DNA of 64,000 nucleotides, from positions 25,542,962 to 25,606,961 of the forward strand of contig CM073522.1 of assembly GCA_037074615.1 (NCBI GenBank). Reading direction: 5' to 3'. The notes beneath the pieces were generated by a model that ran no database searches, had not been told where the DNA came from, and saw only the letters and a program-made list of their open reading frames with translations. This document shows positions 35,105 through 47,655 of this stretch, in pieces. The number at the start of each line of letters is the position of its first letter. Positions within the stretch are counted from its first letter, which is position 1. The translations under genes were made by a program, and so were the position numbers. This DNA is from Leucaena leucocephala. Lineage: Eukaryota > Streptophyta > Magnoliopsida > Fabales > Fabaceae.

Positions 35105-37844
35105 TGTAACATCCTGATTTTTGGTCTAGGAGAACTGGGAGGTAGTCTGATATGGGCAGGCTGCTAAACCCTTAGTCCCAGGGTAGTAATCTGATATGGG
35201 CGGATTACTTACCTGTATTTTGTAGGAATCCGAGGGATGAACTAAGTCCTTTAGGATTTAAAGATAAGTTAAGTCTTTAACCTACAGAATTAGGACAGTT
35301 CACCTAGGTTCAAAATGAGGAATGTAAGGAATATCCTAAGTCTTAAGCGTAGGAATTCTGCAGGTAGCTTGATATGGGCTGGCTCTTGTGTAAGATAACC
35401 TGATATGGGCGAGTTATCGAGCCTTTCAATTAACAATGACTCCCGAAGAGTTTAAGGGATGAGTTATTGAAATACAATTTCTAGAACTTAAGATGAAGGA
35501 TGAAAAGATGAGTAACAGGGCCAGAAAGAGAATGCAGGGGCAAAATCGTAATTATGGGAAAGATCGGGCAGGTAGCCGATGAGTACCATATTTTTCCAAA
35601 AAATAGAGAAAATTATGCTGATCATTTCACTGAACTGTGAAATATGTATATGAGGTCTCTATAGGTATGAAAGAATTAGAAATGTGACCAAGGGTAAAAT
35701 AGTCATTTTTGAAAAGTGAGCGCGAGAGCGTACTTTCAGGCAAAAATAGCCCGGTCCGGATAAAATATCTGAAAATAACGGAAGATAGAGAAAAGGATTC
35801 CAGGTTGAATGACGCAACACAGAATTTTGATTTGAGGTCCCGATTTTTCTGTAAAAATTCCTGAAGATGGGAATTTACAGTTATAATCGGTAAAGGAAAG
35901 GAAGTCCGAATAGAGATGATCGGACTGTGTCCAGAGGCCATACAGTGTTTTCTAAGGCTCATAGTGACACCAGGGAAGGCCCAGGCCCATAATATCAGTT
36001 CAGTGGAAAAAGGGGCCGGTGTCCGGGAAAAAGGTGCGAAATGACGAAAATGCCCCTATGTTATAGAACAGCTGAAGAATGGGTAAAGGGTATTTTGGTC
36101 ATTTACCTAAGGTTAAACAGTCCAGGGAAGTTATATGGATAATTGACCAGGGTCAGAGAATACTCTGGTAAGATGGGAAAAGACAATAATGCCCCTAGAC
36201 CTAATAAAGTAAAGAAAGAGAGACTAAGGGAATTTTGGTAATTTGCCAAGGGGTGTTTTTTGGGAATCGTGCCATCAGAGTACTTGGGCTGGATCAGAGA
36301 CCCAAGAGGATATTCCCAGGCCCAAAAACGTAAGCCCAGTGATTCAGGGGGAAAAGTGACATTAAAATAATGATTTAATGACTTCTCAGTAAAGTAAAGT
36401 TACTCGGTTGGCAAGATAACCGAGGAGGTGATCAGATAGAGTCTTGGACTTATCTGGATAGCATTGGATGGCATTAAGGGACCCACCTTGTCGCCACATG
36501 GCACTTATCTAAAGGAAGCAGATAAAGCTAAGGACACGTATTACAGTGCAAGACTCTGGACCGGTGAGTCAGCAGGCTGAGTCAGCTAATGAGGTGTCCC
36601 GGGTTTTAGACATGTGAGAAATGTGCTGCTGAGGTGTCCGCTGAGGTGTCCACTGAGGTGTCCTGGATGATGCAGTAAAAAGGAATAAAAGAAAATAGGA
36701 AAATCCAGGAAAAACCAGGACCACAAGTTCATATGGCTTCAAAATTACAGGAATGCCATTGAAGGAAACTATAAATACCCCCTTCCCCTCCCATTTCATT
36801 TGCATCACGGTTTTACAAGAGAAAGAGAGAGAAAGAAGAGAGAGAAGGAGAAAGAAAGAAAGAAAGGAAGTTCTGGCGGAGCTGGAAGCAGTATAGAGAT
36901 AGTAGAGTTCTGCTTTTGAGGTAGTAACTAATCTTAGCTTTTATGTAATGGCTTTGTGATTGGATGTGCTATTGTTTGGTTGGATTGTTGTCTTATATGT
37001 TATGTCTGAAGCTCTACTGCAATGCTATGATCATATGTTATTGAGTATGGAAGCACGCAACATACTTATCTGTACACAATCACAAGCAAGCACTGTCACA
37101 CTGCATTACATATATTGTTATGATTATTACTACTGAGATCCCCCCGAATCTCATTCCCCATATCTAACCCATTACAGGGAGATTATGTTGAAGTGAATTC
37201 TAAGAATTTTGAGAGACGTCGTTATGCTGCCGAAACTAAGACTGAACATCAGTATATGATAAGTACTGTGTACGTTTGTGCTGTCTAAGGAGGCTGGAAG
37301 TGAGTGGACCTAGCCGGTTCATCCAGTCTTTCCTGGGTACTTACGTAGAATGGTAGTTCTCATGAGAGAATTACCGAATCAGTACGGTTCAGTTCTTTGT
37401 ACAGATGAAGCCTAGCGGTTATACTGTCGAAGTTCAGGTAGGAAAAGATGTAATAGAAATATGAGAATTTTGTGTATGACTTGTTGTATGACATTTTATT
37501 ATTTAATAATAAATATTGTTTGGCATGTTCAATTTGTGAATGGGAATTAAGGGAGAAATTCGCAGGTCCTGAGGTAGCAGTGTTTTGACCTCAGTTTGAC
37601 CTAGTAAACGAAGGAGTTTGGCCACGAAATTTGGTGAACCGGTTGTAAACATCTGGGGCATTACGTGGATAGGTAATAAGCCTTGTTTGGATGTGTAGAA
37701 TGAGATTAATCAGTTCTCAAATTAAAGGTTCAGAATAAGGAATTTAAAAGTAGAAATTTTAATTTCTGGGCTTAAGTTAAGATATGATCGAGCTAATATC
37801 GCTTCCGTAAGTGTACTCTGAGGGGTCTAAGGGAGGATGTTTCA
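35105..37844 (+). mobile_element. Solo LTR G (2740 bp), TSD ACTTC
   Basis: It starts TGTAACATCC and ends GGATGTTTCA. The flanks 35100-35104 and 37845-37849 are both ACTTC. Over most of its length it is closely similar to the LTR of element B, but it has an extra segment of roughly 180 bp near its start with additional TGATATGGGC copies. TATA box at 36770-36777, stem-loop at 37134-37153. No internal domain. Confidence 0.92.
35148..35410 (+). repeat. Four copies of TGATATGGGC near the LTR start
   Basis: Exact TGATATGGGC at 35148, 35192, 35370 and 35401. Two copies are in each LTR of B (13097 and 13128 in the first), and reverse-complement copies are in solo LTR H near 3070-3130. Possibly a protein-binding site. 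Confidence 0.7.
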
Positions 37845-37849
37845 ACTTC

Positions 37850-39970
37850 AGCTCAATCTCTCAAGTTTCTCTCTTTACAAGAATAGATATGCTCTTAATC
37901 AAAAGATGAGAAATAGAGTGGAACAGAGACTTAATGTACATGATCGAAGTGCATGATGAATATCGCTTGTTAAGTCTCCCAACTTCTTCAGTTTCTCATT
38001 TTGGCTTCTTCTTCTTTTATACTTCATTCTTCATAAATCTGTTGAAGTATTGAAGTAGTTGTTGAGATAGCCGTTGTCAAATATATTTGTTATTGCTGAT
38101 GTGGATATTTGGTTCTCTAGTAGATCTCTTTGTTAATCTTGATTCAGCCCGTAAATAATTTTAAAACATGCTTTAGTAAAGATATATAATTATCATAAGC
38201 ATAAAGCAATTATTTCCAAATAATTTAGTGTTAGAGATCAAAATATGATAAATTCTAGTTTAAACTCTTTTCACAAAACTGGCTTGACTTATCGAAGAAC
38301 ACCCTTATCGAAGAGGTCTTCGATAAATTGCCGAAGAATTACATTTGAAACAGTTAAAATCTTATCAAACAATTTTTCGATAATTAGCCTTATCGACAAG
38401 GACTTTGATAAATCTTCAATAAATTATGAAGAGATAGTTCATAATTTATCGAATAGATATTAGAAAAATGTCCTTATCGAATAACTTTTTGAAAAAATAT
38501 TCTTTCAAAACATATGCTTTTAGACTTATTGATATATTTCACAATACATCATTTATCAAGTGTTCTTCGATAAATGGATTCTTTAAATTACTTATCGAGA
38601 AATACTGAAGAACATCTTTTCAAACCTATTCAAACATTCAGATTTTTTCTCAAATCAGTATGTAATATATTAGGAAATCATAACTCATAAGATCATTCAT
38701 CATATCAAGAATATCACTTAACACATTAGAGCAATTCCATAAGATATAATATTATAAGATCATTTAGAATTAAGTATGTCAGCACATTAGAGCAATTTAA
38801 GAGCTTATAATCTTCCATCAAATAGGCCAAATAAAATTAGACTATAAACTTATGAAGGTCATTTATTCAATCAAGTCTGAGTAATTCATAAGCTCACAAA
38901 AGTTATTCCAGGACTTATTCAATCAAAATTTTAACAGATTAATCTTAACAAAGGATCTTATTTTGATCTCTTTGATAAATGGCCTGATTGAATAGTTCAT
39001 CGATAAAAGCATAATGAATTAGACTTTGAATCATTCATGAATAATCTAATCTTCATAATTTTCAAGTCTAAACAAACAATAGATGATTCATACATATTAA
39101 TCAATCATTTAACCAATGAATCATCATCAATATATTTTCAAACAATCAAATCATCATCAAACCATTTATCAAATTAAAATTCCAGTGATTTGAATCTAAA
39201 ATATTTCATTTGATCTTATATAAATTTGTGACTCAAGATTCCAAAGATTAAATTGAGAACAAAGCAATTAGATCACTTGTAATGATTATTTATTAGAAGC
39301 TTCAAACTCAGTGATTTTGACTATTTTAAAATAGTTTCAATGATCAAATTTTAAACCTTTAAACTTTCCAAATTTCTGATCATAAGGTTTTGTAAAATAT
39401 AATATCTAAAGAATAGTGGTAGAATATATGAGAAATCATTTATTAGTACTTTTGAAAAACTTAGAAACTTATCTTTATTTATTGAAGAGTTATTCGGTAA
39501 ATCTCTTACTGAATAGTCTTCTGATAAATGAGGCTTTGAAAACCAAATAGCTTCTTTTAGAAACAGAAATGATTGATAGGATATTTTATCGATAAATCCA
39601 TTGTCCAATTAACTCTGATAAAAAATTTCATAATTTGTTTTCTCAAAGCTAAGTATGTGAAATATTTATTGAAGGCTCATTCAATAAATCCGCTTATCGA
39701 ATAGAGCTTCAAATAATTTCAATTTTAAGAATAACATGATTCAAAATTTTCTCAACTAAATATAATTGATTTATCGATGTCTTTAGCGATAAGAACCTTT
39801 ATCGAATAGGTCAACAATAAATACCTTTCAAAAAAATATTTTCTTAAAAGTTACTTATCATTTATCGAATAATTACCTTATCGATAAATTTTTTTGATAA
39901 ATGTTCTTTATGAAATCTTTTGAAATTCTTTCTCAATTAATTGTCATCATCAAAACACTAATATTGGAGT
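37850..39970 (-). mobile_element. LTR of the copia-like element, continued (boundary uncertain)
   Basis: Continues 34652-35104 after solo LTR G. No coding signal. It holds many TTATCGATAA-like motifs. The start of this LTR on the minus strand is not clear; it lies somewhere before about 41088. Confidence 0.4.
38270..39910. repeat. Cluster of TTATCGATAA-like motifs
   Basis: Dozens of variants of TTATCGA / TCGATAA, often paired with CTTATCGAA or GATAAAT, spread over 1.6 kb. The same motif recurs at 31250-31440. Confidence 0.65.
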
Positions 39971-41088
39971 CTAACACATACCTCATAACTAATCCTCTTA
40001 TATATTCCATTTAAAATTCTTTTAGACTTACTCATTTGAGGAAGCCGATAGATTAAAAATCAATTTTTCCTAAACATAAAGTTCCACTCAATTGCACTAC
40101 AACAACCTCTAAGTCTTCAGCAAGTTAAACACCGATTCCTACATTAGTAAACAATTTTTACTTCCTTTTACTAAAATTCCAGAGGATCCCGATGCTATAC
40201 ACTCAAAGCAAGCCTCTGTTTGCAAAATAAAGTTATAATACAAAGAAATCACATGGACTAACCAATACTTTCAATTTTAGTTAGATTTGAAGTAGAAAAG
40301 ATTAATCTTTGCTTGTACTAGCTGAATTGACTATTTTGCTACACAAGCTCCAATTTTGAACAAGCTATAAACCACAAACTTCAGAGATCGAAGAAAATGA
40401 GAAATGAAGTGGACTTAAGAGACTTGCCTTAGTCAAAATTTGAGGTTGCATGAACGCTCACACCCTTCAATCACCTTCCTCGACACTACTCTTCTTTGTT
40501 CCTCTCTCAACTCTCACTCTCTCTGCTCAAGAAGATGACGATGATAATGAGAAATGAGAGAAGGGTCAGGTGCTTTAAGAGTGAGAGGGCACATGAAGAG
40601 GACGATGGGCATGGGAGAAGACTATTCTCAAGCTTAATTTTTATTTCCACTTTCAACCATTTCTAAATATATTGCAACACTTAAAAATTCCTAATAATTA
40701 ATCCTTAATATTGTATAAGGATTTTCTTCATTAATTAGCTTATCCAATTCATGAGATAAGTTCCCTAAAAGTTTCAGAGCAAACGATACCTCCTAATTAT
40801 TTTTCTTGAATTTTAGAAGAAAATATAACCTTAAAATCCAAAAATTAGCTTTTAATTTATTTAAGTCTCCTTTGGGGAAATAAACTCTTCCATAATTTTT
40901 TAAGTCCAAAAAATACTCATTTCATAATTTTTTCTTAATTTTCCTGAATCCAAAAATATTTTTAATGATTATTCTTTTCACTATCCTTTTCCTGAAATTT
41001 CACCTTTGAGGCTTTTTAATTCCAGAAAAATACTCTTGACTTCAATAATACCTTATAAATCCCTTTTATCAAAATTTGGCATGTTACA
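39971..41088 (-). mobile_element. Putative Ty3/Gypsy LTR, minus strand
   Basis: The right end reads TGTAACATGCCAAATTTTG on the minus strand (41088), the usual start of LTRs in this group. The pyrimidine-rich 40470-40530 looks like an LTR leader. I could not find the opposite end or a target duplication, so the left limit is a guess. Confidence 0.4.
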
Positions 41089-41134
41089 ATATCCTGACAG
41101 TATTATTCACAGTGATTGTCTTATTCTACTAATC

Positions 41135-41350
41135 TTAGGAACTAAATTTTATGTCAAATAGTTTATACTTTATATAACGACGTTTCACAGTCATAACAAC
41201 AGGTCCAAATGGACTCTCTTTCAGTATCTTATAAGTATCATCTTTATCTATGCCTATGATAACACCATAGTCTTTCTTGCCAAAACATACAAGATCGTAC
41301 ATTTCAAAATCATTCACCACACCAGAGCTAGATGAGCCCTCTCCTTTCAT
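41135..41350 (-). pseudogene. Fragment of transcription elongation factor SPT5 (KOW region)
   Basis: 72-codon minus-strand frame. It contains NDFEMYDLVCFGKKDYGVIIGIDKDD, KILKE and GPVVMTVKRR, which closely resembles a KOW-containing segment of plant SPT5, the elongation factor that binds RNA polymerase II with SPT4. The full protein is more than 1000 residues, so this is only an exon-sized fragment. Nothing SPT5-like is visible on either side, and it lies between LTR and CACTA sequences. The frame is open, so capture or duplication may be fairly recent, but it cannot make SPT5. The identification rests on my memory of the family. Confidence 0.65.
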
Positions 41351-42334
41351 TCATTTCCACATCTAACATTTAACTTTTCTCACTAAAGTTTAACATTATT
41401 TACTGATTTGCCACAAAGTTTACATTATTTTTAGGCACAAAATGCATAACAAAATGTTAGGTTTCTTAGTTTCATACCCTCTCTCCCCTCCAAAGGCTAT
41501 AACCCACTATAGTAGGTAAGTAATAAAATAGAGTTAGACAATATATATACCAACAGGGAAGGATATGTGTTAATAATGTATATTGCCATAATTATGCAAT
41601 ACAATACATTCCAGAAACCTTGAAATTGATACCAAGTTATAAAATTCTCCTTATATTAACAATAATTAACCACCGTAAATCATTTTTACCAAAATTGGCT
41701 ATAGAAAAAAATAACTTTACTTCTAAAGAGTTAACCATGATAGGAATAGATAAAACTATTTTTCAAGCACTATCATGGTTAAAAGAGTTCAACTTATTTT
41801 GAAAAGGTTTTACATGATAAAAAATAGTAAAAATTACATGAGGATACTATCATGGATATAAGAGCTTCATATAACATTCGCATATAAAATCATGTTAGAA
41901 ATGATTTGACACCATTGACATGGTTATAGGGTTCAAGTCCCCGATTAACACCACTATAACAGATATCCTCACAATTATCTCAAATAGGCGTCTGGGCATC
42001 AAACCTAACAATAACATCACATAAGTTCACTTAACAATCAAGATCCTGTATAATACTCATTCATAAATAAATGTTCAATATCACATTCCACAAATGCTCC
42101 ATAATTAACAAATCACAAGCAACAGCCTAAGGCCTCAAGCCCACTACCAGCACGTATTCCCAATATCAAACCCAAATAAAGTATCACATCATATAAGAGT
42201 ATGCAAAATGGGCCCTACTATGGAAATATATAACTATTCAACATATAAATCAAAAGGATGAGGTTATACAATTGATATAGCATTAATCAAGCCTTCAATG
42301 CCTTCCCTGAGGTCCTAGCACGATGCTATTACCT
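41351..42334. other. AT-rich spacer, no recognisable gene
   Basis: No protein motif or repeat that I recognise. It may be the distal part of the LTR-like stretch at 45781-47655, separated by the CACTA element. Confidence 0.3.
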
Positions 42335-45300
42335 CACTACTTGAAAAAAGGCCTTTAATGATGGTTAAAAGTGACATTTCACTATGGTTTTTCGAGCGCC
42401 ATGAATTCTACAGCAGTTGTAAGTGTACCATTTAAATGTTTATACATTAACAGCGGTTATATTAAACACCGTCGTTAATGTATCAATTTTTTATGGTGAT
42501 AAATATATATTTTTACTTTTTTAAAACTTTATAAGGCAGTTTTCTATAAAACCTCCATAGAATTTTCAATTTATGCCATCCTATATTTAGTATAATCAAG
42601 ATAGACTAATTAATTCTAGGCATCAAAGTTTAAAGTCAATAATCGTAAAATCAAAATGGTCATAAAATAATCTAAATTGGTAAATTTTTAATAAACCGCT
42701 ATCTTTGTACATCATATATACAAGAAGGAAATAGTTAAATAATGAATCCTAAATAAGTTAAAAGACTATTGAACAAATATTAATAAAAAATGTACTTTAT
42801 CATGTTTACAAAATAAGAAGTAAATGTAAGAACCAAAAATATTAATCATGCAATTAATTAAGTAATCAAACGGAAATTTATTACAAAAGAATAAAATAAT
42901 TTCCTACTAGTTTGTATCCACCCAAATTCCTTCACAATGATCATCCCTAACAGCATATTCGTTATCTTCCAAATCAAGCTCTGTTGTTATAGGTCGAGCA
43001 GTTATGAAAGGCGGGGTTTCCTTGAGGTTGAACCCTAAGTCTCTATCATCACTAATCGCGTGCCTTTTACCTTAAAGCACAATGAAAATATCTTTATTTG
43101 CTGGATCAGTGACATAAAATACTTGAATTGCTTGACTTACTAAGATGAATGGCTCATCTAGGTATCCAACTCTCTGAAGATCGACTGAAATAAACCTAAA
43201 TTTTTCATACACTTAGCATAATATTAACCCACTTACATTTAAAGACTGACATTTTAAACTTGTAGTAATTAACCTCCCAAATCTCTTCAATCATTCCATA
43301 ATATGGCATGGATGCCAATGTTGGCCTTTTATCTTTTGAACTAGCAAAATGCATCGCTTCGGCCATAACCATCACCCTACTATTTTGTATTGTACTTTTA
43401 TCATCTTTGACTTTTGTGTAAAAAGAGTAGCTATTTATGTCATATCCTTCCCAATAAATAACCTCAAAATGAGGCCCTGTAGCTAGCCTTTATATTGTCT
43501 TAGAAGTATTGTTATCCGTTAAGATGTCTTACTTGAACCATTCATGTAAGGATCTCACACACATTTTTCTCCACATGCATGACATCTAGACTGTGTCTCA
43601 GTTCAACACTCTGCCAATATGGAAGATCAAAGAAGATTGATCTCTTTTTCCATATATTCCTTTTAAGTGCCTTTTTTTTGGTTACTTTTACCCTAGGTAC
43701 ATGAACCCCTACAAATGTTGATACACTTCTTCTCCAGTTAAAGGAAAAGGAGCCATTTCATATTCCTGTGAGACACTAAATGCCTTCTTTAACCTACAGT
43801 AAGGGTGGTGTTAGCTAAGAAATCTTCTATAGAAAAGGTAGATTGTCTTCCTTCCATGCTTAAGTTGAATGTAGCTAGTGCCTTCTTCACATATGGGACT
43901 TGCTTTATGCCCCCTTAACACTATAGCCTGATAAATTTCTATACACCGAGAAGTCATTTATCGTGGTAAAGATTATGGCATGGAGTTTAAAGGTCTATTG
44001 TTTGTATACATCAAAGATATCAACCTATCCTCCCATAGTTTCTTCAAATCATAAATCGAAGGTTCTAAGTACACATCTATATCGTTTCTGGCTATTTCGG
44101 CCCTGATATCATCAAAGACAACATGATATACTTTCGTTTCATACAAATGAGGGAGGTAAGTTATAAATCACAAGGAGAATTGGCCAAGCACTATGTGTGC
44201 TATTGAGATTACAATACTGATTGATTCTGTCCGTAAATAGCCCAAGCTGAAGATTTAGGGTTCATAACCAAATTTAGGAAATTTATGATATATTGTCTTC
44301 CATTGAGGAGAATCAGCTAGGTGACAAAGTTGTCCATCGTTTATTTTCCAATCAGAATGCCATTTCAAGTTCTTTGCATCTGTAGTGTAAGCAAACAAAC
44401 GCTTAAAACATGATATTATTGGAAGATACCACAACACCATTGAAAGAGAGCCTTTGGTAATATCACAATCATCACCGTCTTTCTTCACTTTGAATCTTGA
44501 AGTGCCATATTTAGGGTAGTTATTCAGCCTTTCATACTTATTTTTATACAATATGCAGTTGTTAGGGCACGCATGTATCTTCTTATATGACAAACCCATT
44601 GGACACAATATTTTATTTGTCTCATACATTGATTTTGGTAGTGTATTGCCTACAAGAAGGGCATCGCTCAATAACTCATGTAATTTTGTCAATCTAGAAT
44701 CGATTCAACCATTTCTCGATTTCAAATTCATCAATCATAACACAAATTTTAACCTTGTGCACTCATCTTTACTCTCTGAGTATAATAGCGTCTCGTTATC
44801 ACATAGCAAATTTTCACATATAAGAGAGAACTATGTAAAGGACTCAGCTCCAATATCATGAACCATATCTAAAATTCTATCACCAAAGTTATCATTCACA
44901 ACTTCCTCAGGCAAAGGAGTCCTCTTAATCTCACTGTGCCAAATCCAATTTGTATATCTTAAATTTATTCCATCCCATTAAGATGCTCTATTATATCAAG
45001 AATATACAATCATTACAGTTGACACAGGGATAGAAAAATAACCCATCCTTTTTCTTCAAAGTATTCCTCTCAACAAATTTAAGAAAACTTGCTACCCCAT
45101 CTTCATATTCCTTAGTAGTTCTCCTAGCTTTCATCTAACTATGATCCATTATTCTCTTAAATGTAACAATCTCAAATGGTAACCCAATCTATCAAATAGG
45201 AAATAAATAGGAACTAATTTTTTAATAAGCCAGTTAGTAAACCAAAACTACCAAAACAAAAATCTTTAGTAAGGTAAGATAGCCCATAATATATATTACA

Positions 45301-45780
45301 ATTATAAGAAACAAACTAAACAACAGAACAATTGACAAAAACACACATATATTCAAAAAAATATGAAAAACGTAACCACAAACAAATAGGAACCAATGTA
45401 ACAAACCAAAACTACAAAAATTTTATCTTTAACACAAGAATAATATCACATAAGATGTATTACAACTTATAAACAACAAACAACCAAAAAACAAGAAAAT
45501 GAGAAAATAACAAAGTTAAACGGTGACTTACAACACTGACGACCTAGAATGACGACATAGACGACAGAGAACGACATTATCAACCGTGATAGGCACCAAA
45601 ACTAGGAGGAAAATGTCGGGCAATTGATGTTCGTTCAAATTTTTTGTGGTTCGGCAGAGCAACAGAGGACACATTGCTATGAAAAAAGTGAAACTGAAAC
45701 TATACTACACGTGAAGGCTTTTTATGCGTAACCACATGGCTAACCATTATGCATTAATAAAGACCCCATCACGTGACGGT
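42335..45780 (-). mobile_element. CACTA (En/Spm) transposon with broken TNP2-type transposase
   Basis: The left end begins CACTACTTGAAAAAAGGCC, a typical CACTA terminus. A minus-strand transposase fills the interior. The right end is decayed; a weak counterpart of the terminus may lie near 45740-45780. No matching 3 bp duplication was found. Confidence 0.75.
42905..45149 (-). pseudogene. CACTA transposase (TNP2/Transposase_21 type), broken
   Basis: Catalyses excision and insertion of CACTA elements in the nucleus when intact. From a start at 45149, MDHS and KARRTTKEYEDGVASFLKF then YPCVNCNDC correspond to the transposase-associated N-terminal domain. The longest clean frame, 44255-44692, has LSYKKIHACPNNCILY, LKWHSDWK and LCHLADSPQWKTI, characteristic of TNP2. 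Beyond it, shifted frames still show SAWPILLVIYNLPP, NDIDVYLEPS and TTINDFSVYRNLSG. The C-terminal DUF4216-like part is at about 43200-43500 (YYGMIEEIWEVNY, FKCKWVN). The DUF4218 section usually in between seems lost. Many stops and frameshifts; inactive. Confidence 0.88.
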
Positions 45781-47655
45781 AACCAATACAATCCACTCAC
45801 CAATTCCCGTAATATGCACAATGCTCAAAAGCTCAACAAGTAGTCAATTTCAATATCCATATTTTATTTACAAATCAAATTATCATAATTCAAACATAAT
45901 TATATAAGTTCCAAGGATTGCATTTTCAAAAAATACAAGTCCCATAAGACTATTTCACTTCAAATAATTTCATCATATATCAAAATATAGTCCATAGCAT
46001 TTAATGAGTTCAAGAAATAAAAACTACTCACAAACAAGACATTAGCATATATAACAAGTAAAAAGTGGTTACCTCTCACCAAAGCTAATAAAAGTATACC
46101 ATAAATGAAGATCCCTGTGCTTAGTTCACAATTCACTAGTCAATCTATATCATTTGTATAAATGTGCTTCAATAAGTTATTAATTTGACACAACATATAC
46201 TTTTAAATAAATACTCACTTTTCTCTTCTAACTTTATTTTATTTAGAAATTCTTAATTCAATACCATAACTTAATTTCTCCATCCCAATCACATCTCTAT
46301 CATCTAATAACTTGATAAGATCAAAAATTTTATCCAATCATCAAATCCCCAAAATTTTCTCACTTTAATCCTGAAGAAAAATAACAACAATTTATCTATT
46401 TCTTAAATTATCATTCCAATGATAATCCTACATTGTCTCAATTTTATTCTACTCATATAAATTCCCATTTAACATCAAACTCCTTAAACAATCCAAACAT
46501 CCTAAATTTATAACCCATAAAGCTTCACCCGAAATTTCCAATTCTCATATTTCATAATCAGCCATTAAATCCTTCAATTATACAAAATCCTCAAATTCCT
46601 TAACTTATAATTAACACTCAATATACTAAACTTTGAGTTTCATCATCGAGTTTAATCATCAATCAAATTGATAAATAATTAATCAATTTAATTAGATAGA
46701 CTTAAAGTTCCCAATTTTACCTCTAACTTCCAAATCTCACTCACAATATCCAAATATTCATTTCAATATTAAACCCATCATTTTTAGATTTCAATAACTC
46801 ATTTTAACCATCAATTAACCCACAATTATTCAATTTGATCAAAATCCCCAATTTCTCCAATTTAGGGTTCTAACAAAAATACCCATTTTCAATTTACAAG
46901 CTCTAGAACCAATCTAAATCGATTAAATATCAATTATACCTCCAATAAACATAACCCAATCGTTGAAGTCAAATTTAATCAATAAAATTATCATATTAAA
47001 TAATCTCTACTCTCTAACATTTAAACCCTAATCATAAATCTCTTAAATAATGTAATAAAAAAATTTGAAACCAATTAAATAGAAGTATTCACTTACCTCT
47101 ACAATCCTACAATTTTCATTTGTTAAAAATCTATATTTGTTCCAAGCCCTAATCTTCAAACTTGCTTTACTCCCAACAAAATAATATATTTCTAAAGAGC
47201 TCTCTTGATATAGAAAAATAATTAGGAAGTAAGTATGGTAGTATAAATATTTTATGAGAACAAACCAGAGCTCAAATGGATCTGATATTCATCAATGGAG
47301 GTGTTAAAAAGGGCTAGCAACGGAGGAAGAAGAAGAAGAAATGAACGTAGTTTCCTATGGGTGTGTGTAGTATTATAAAAAGGGGTGTGGACCCCACTTC
47401 CTTTTTTATATTTATTATATTTTTTAATCAAAAGGCACGATCTACTTCTTTTTTCTTTTTTTCCTTTTTTTTAATCTTCCTCTTCTCTTTCTTTCATTTT
47501 TTTTAGTTTTTAACTTTTAATAGAAACAATATTATTATATTTTTATACTTTAGATAAACTCTCTTAACTTAGGTAATTAAATAAAAAACTTATCTACTAG
47601 GAATTAATTCCTTCTAATGCTACTTGAATCCCAAAATAAAAATTAGGATGTTACA
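45781..47655 (-). mobile_element. Putative LTR, minus strand, AT-rich
   Basis: The right end reads TGTAACATCCTAATTTTT on the minus strand at 47655, like other LTR starts here. A TATA-like TATTATAAAAAGGG (plus strand) lies near 47371. There is no coding signal. The left end and target duplication were not found; the CACTA element may have split it from 41351-42334. Confidence 0.4.
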
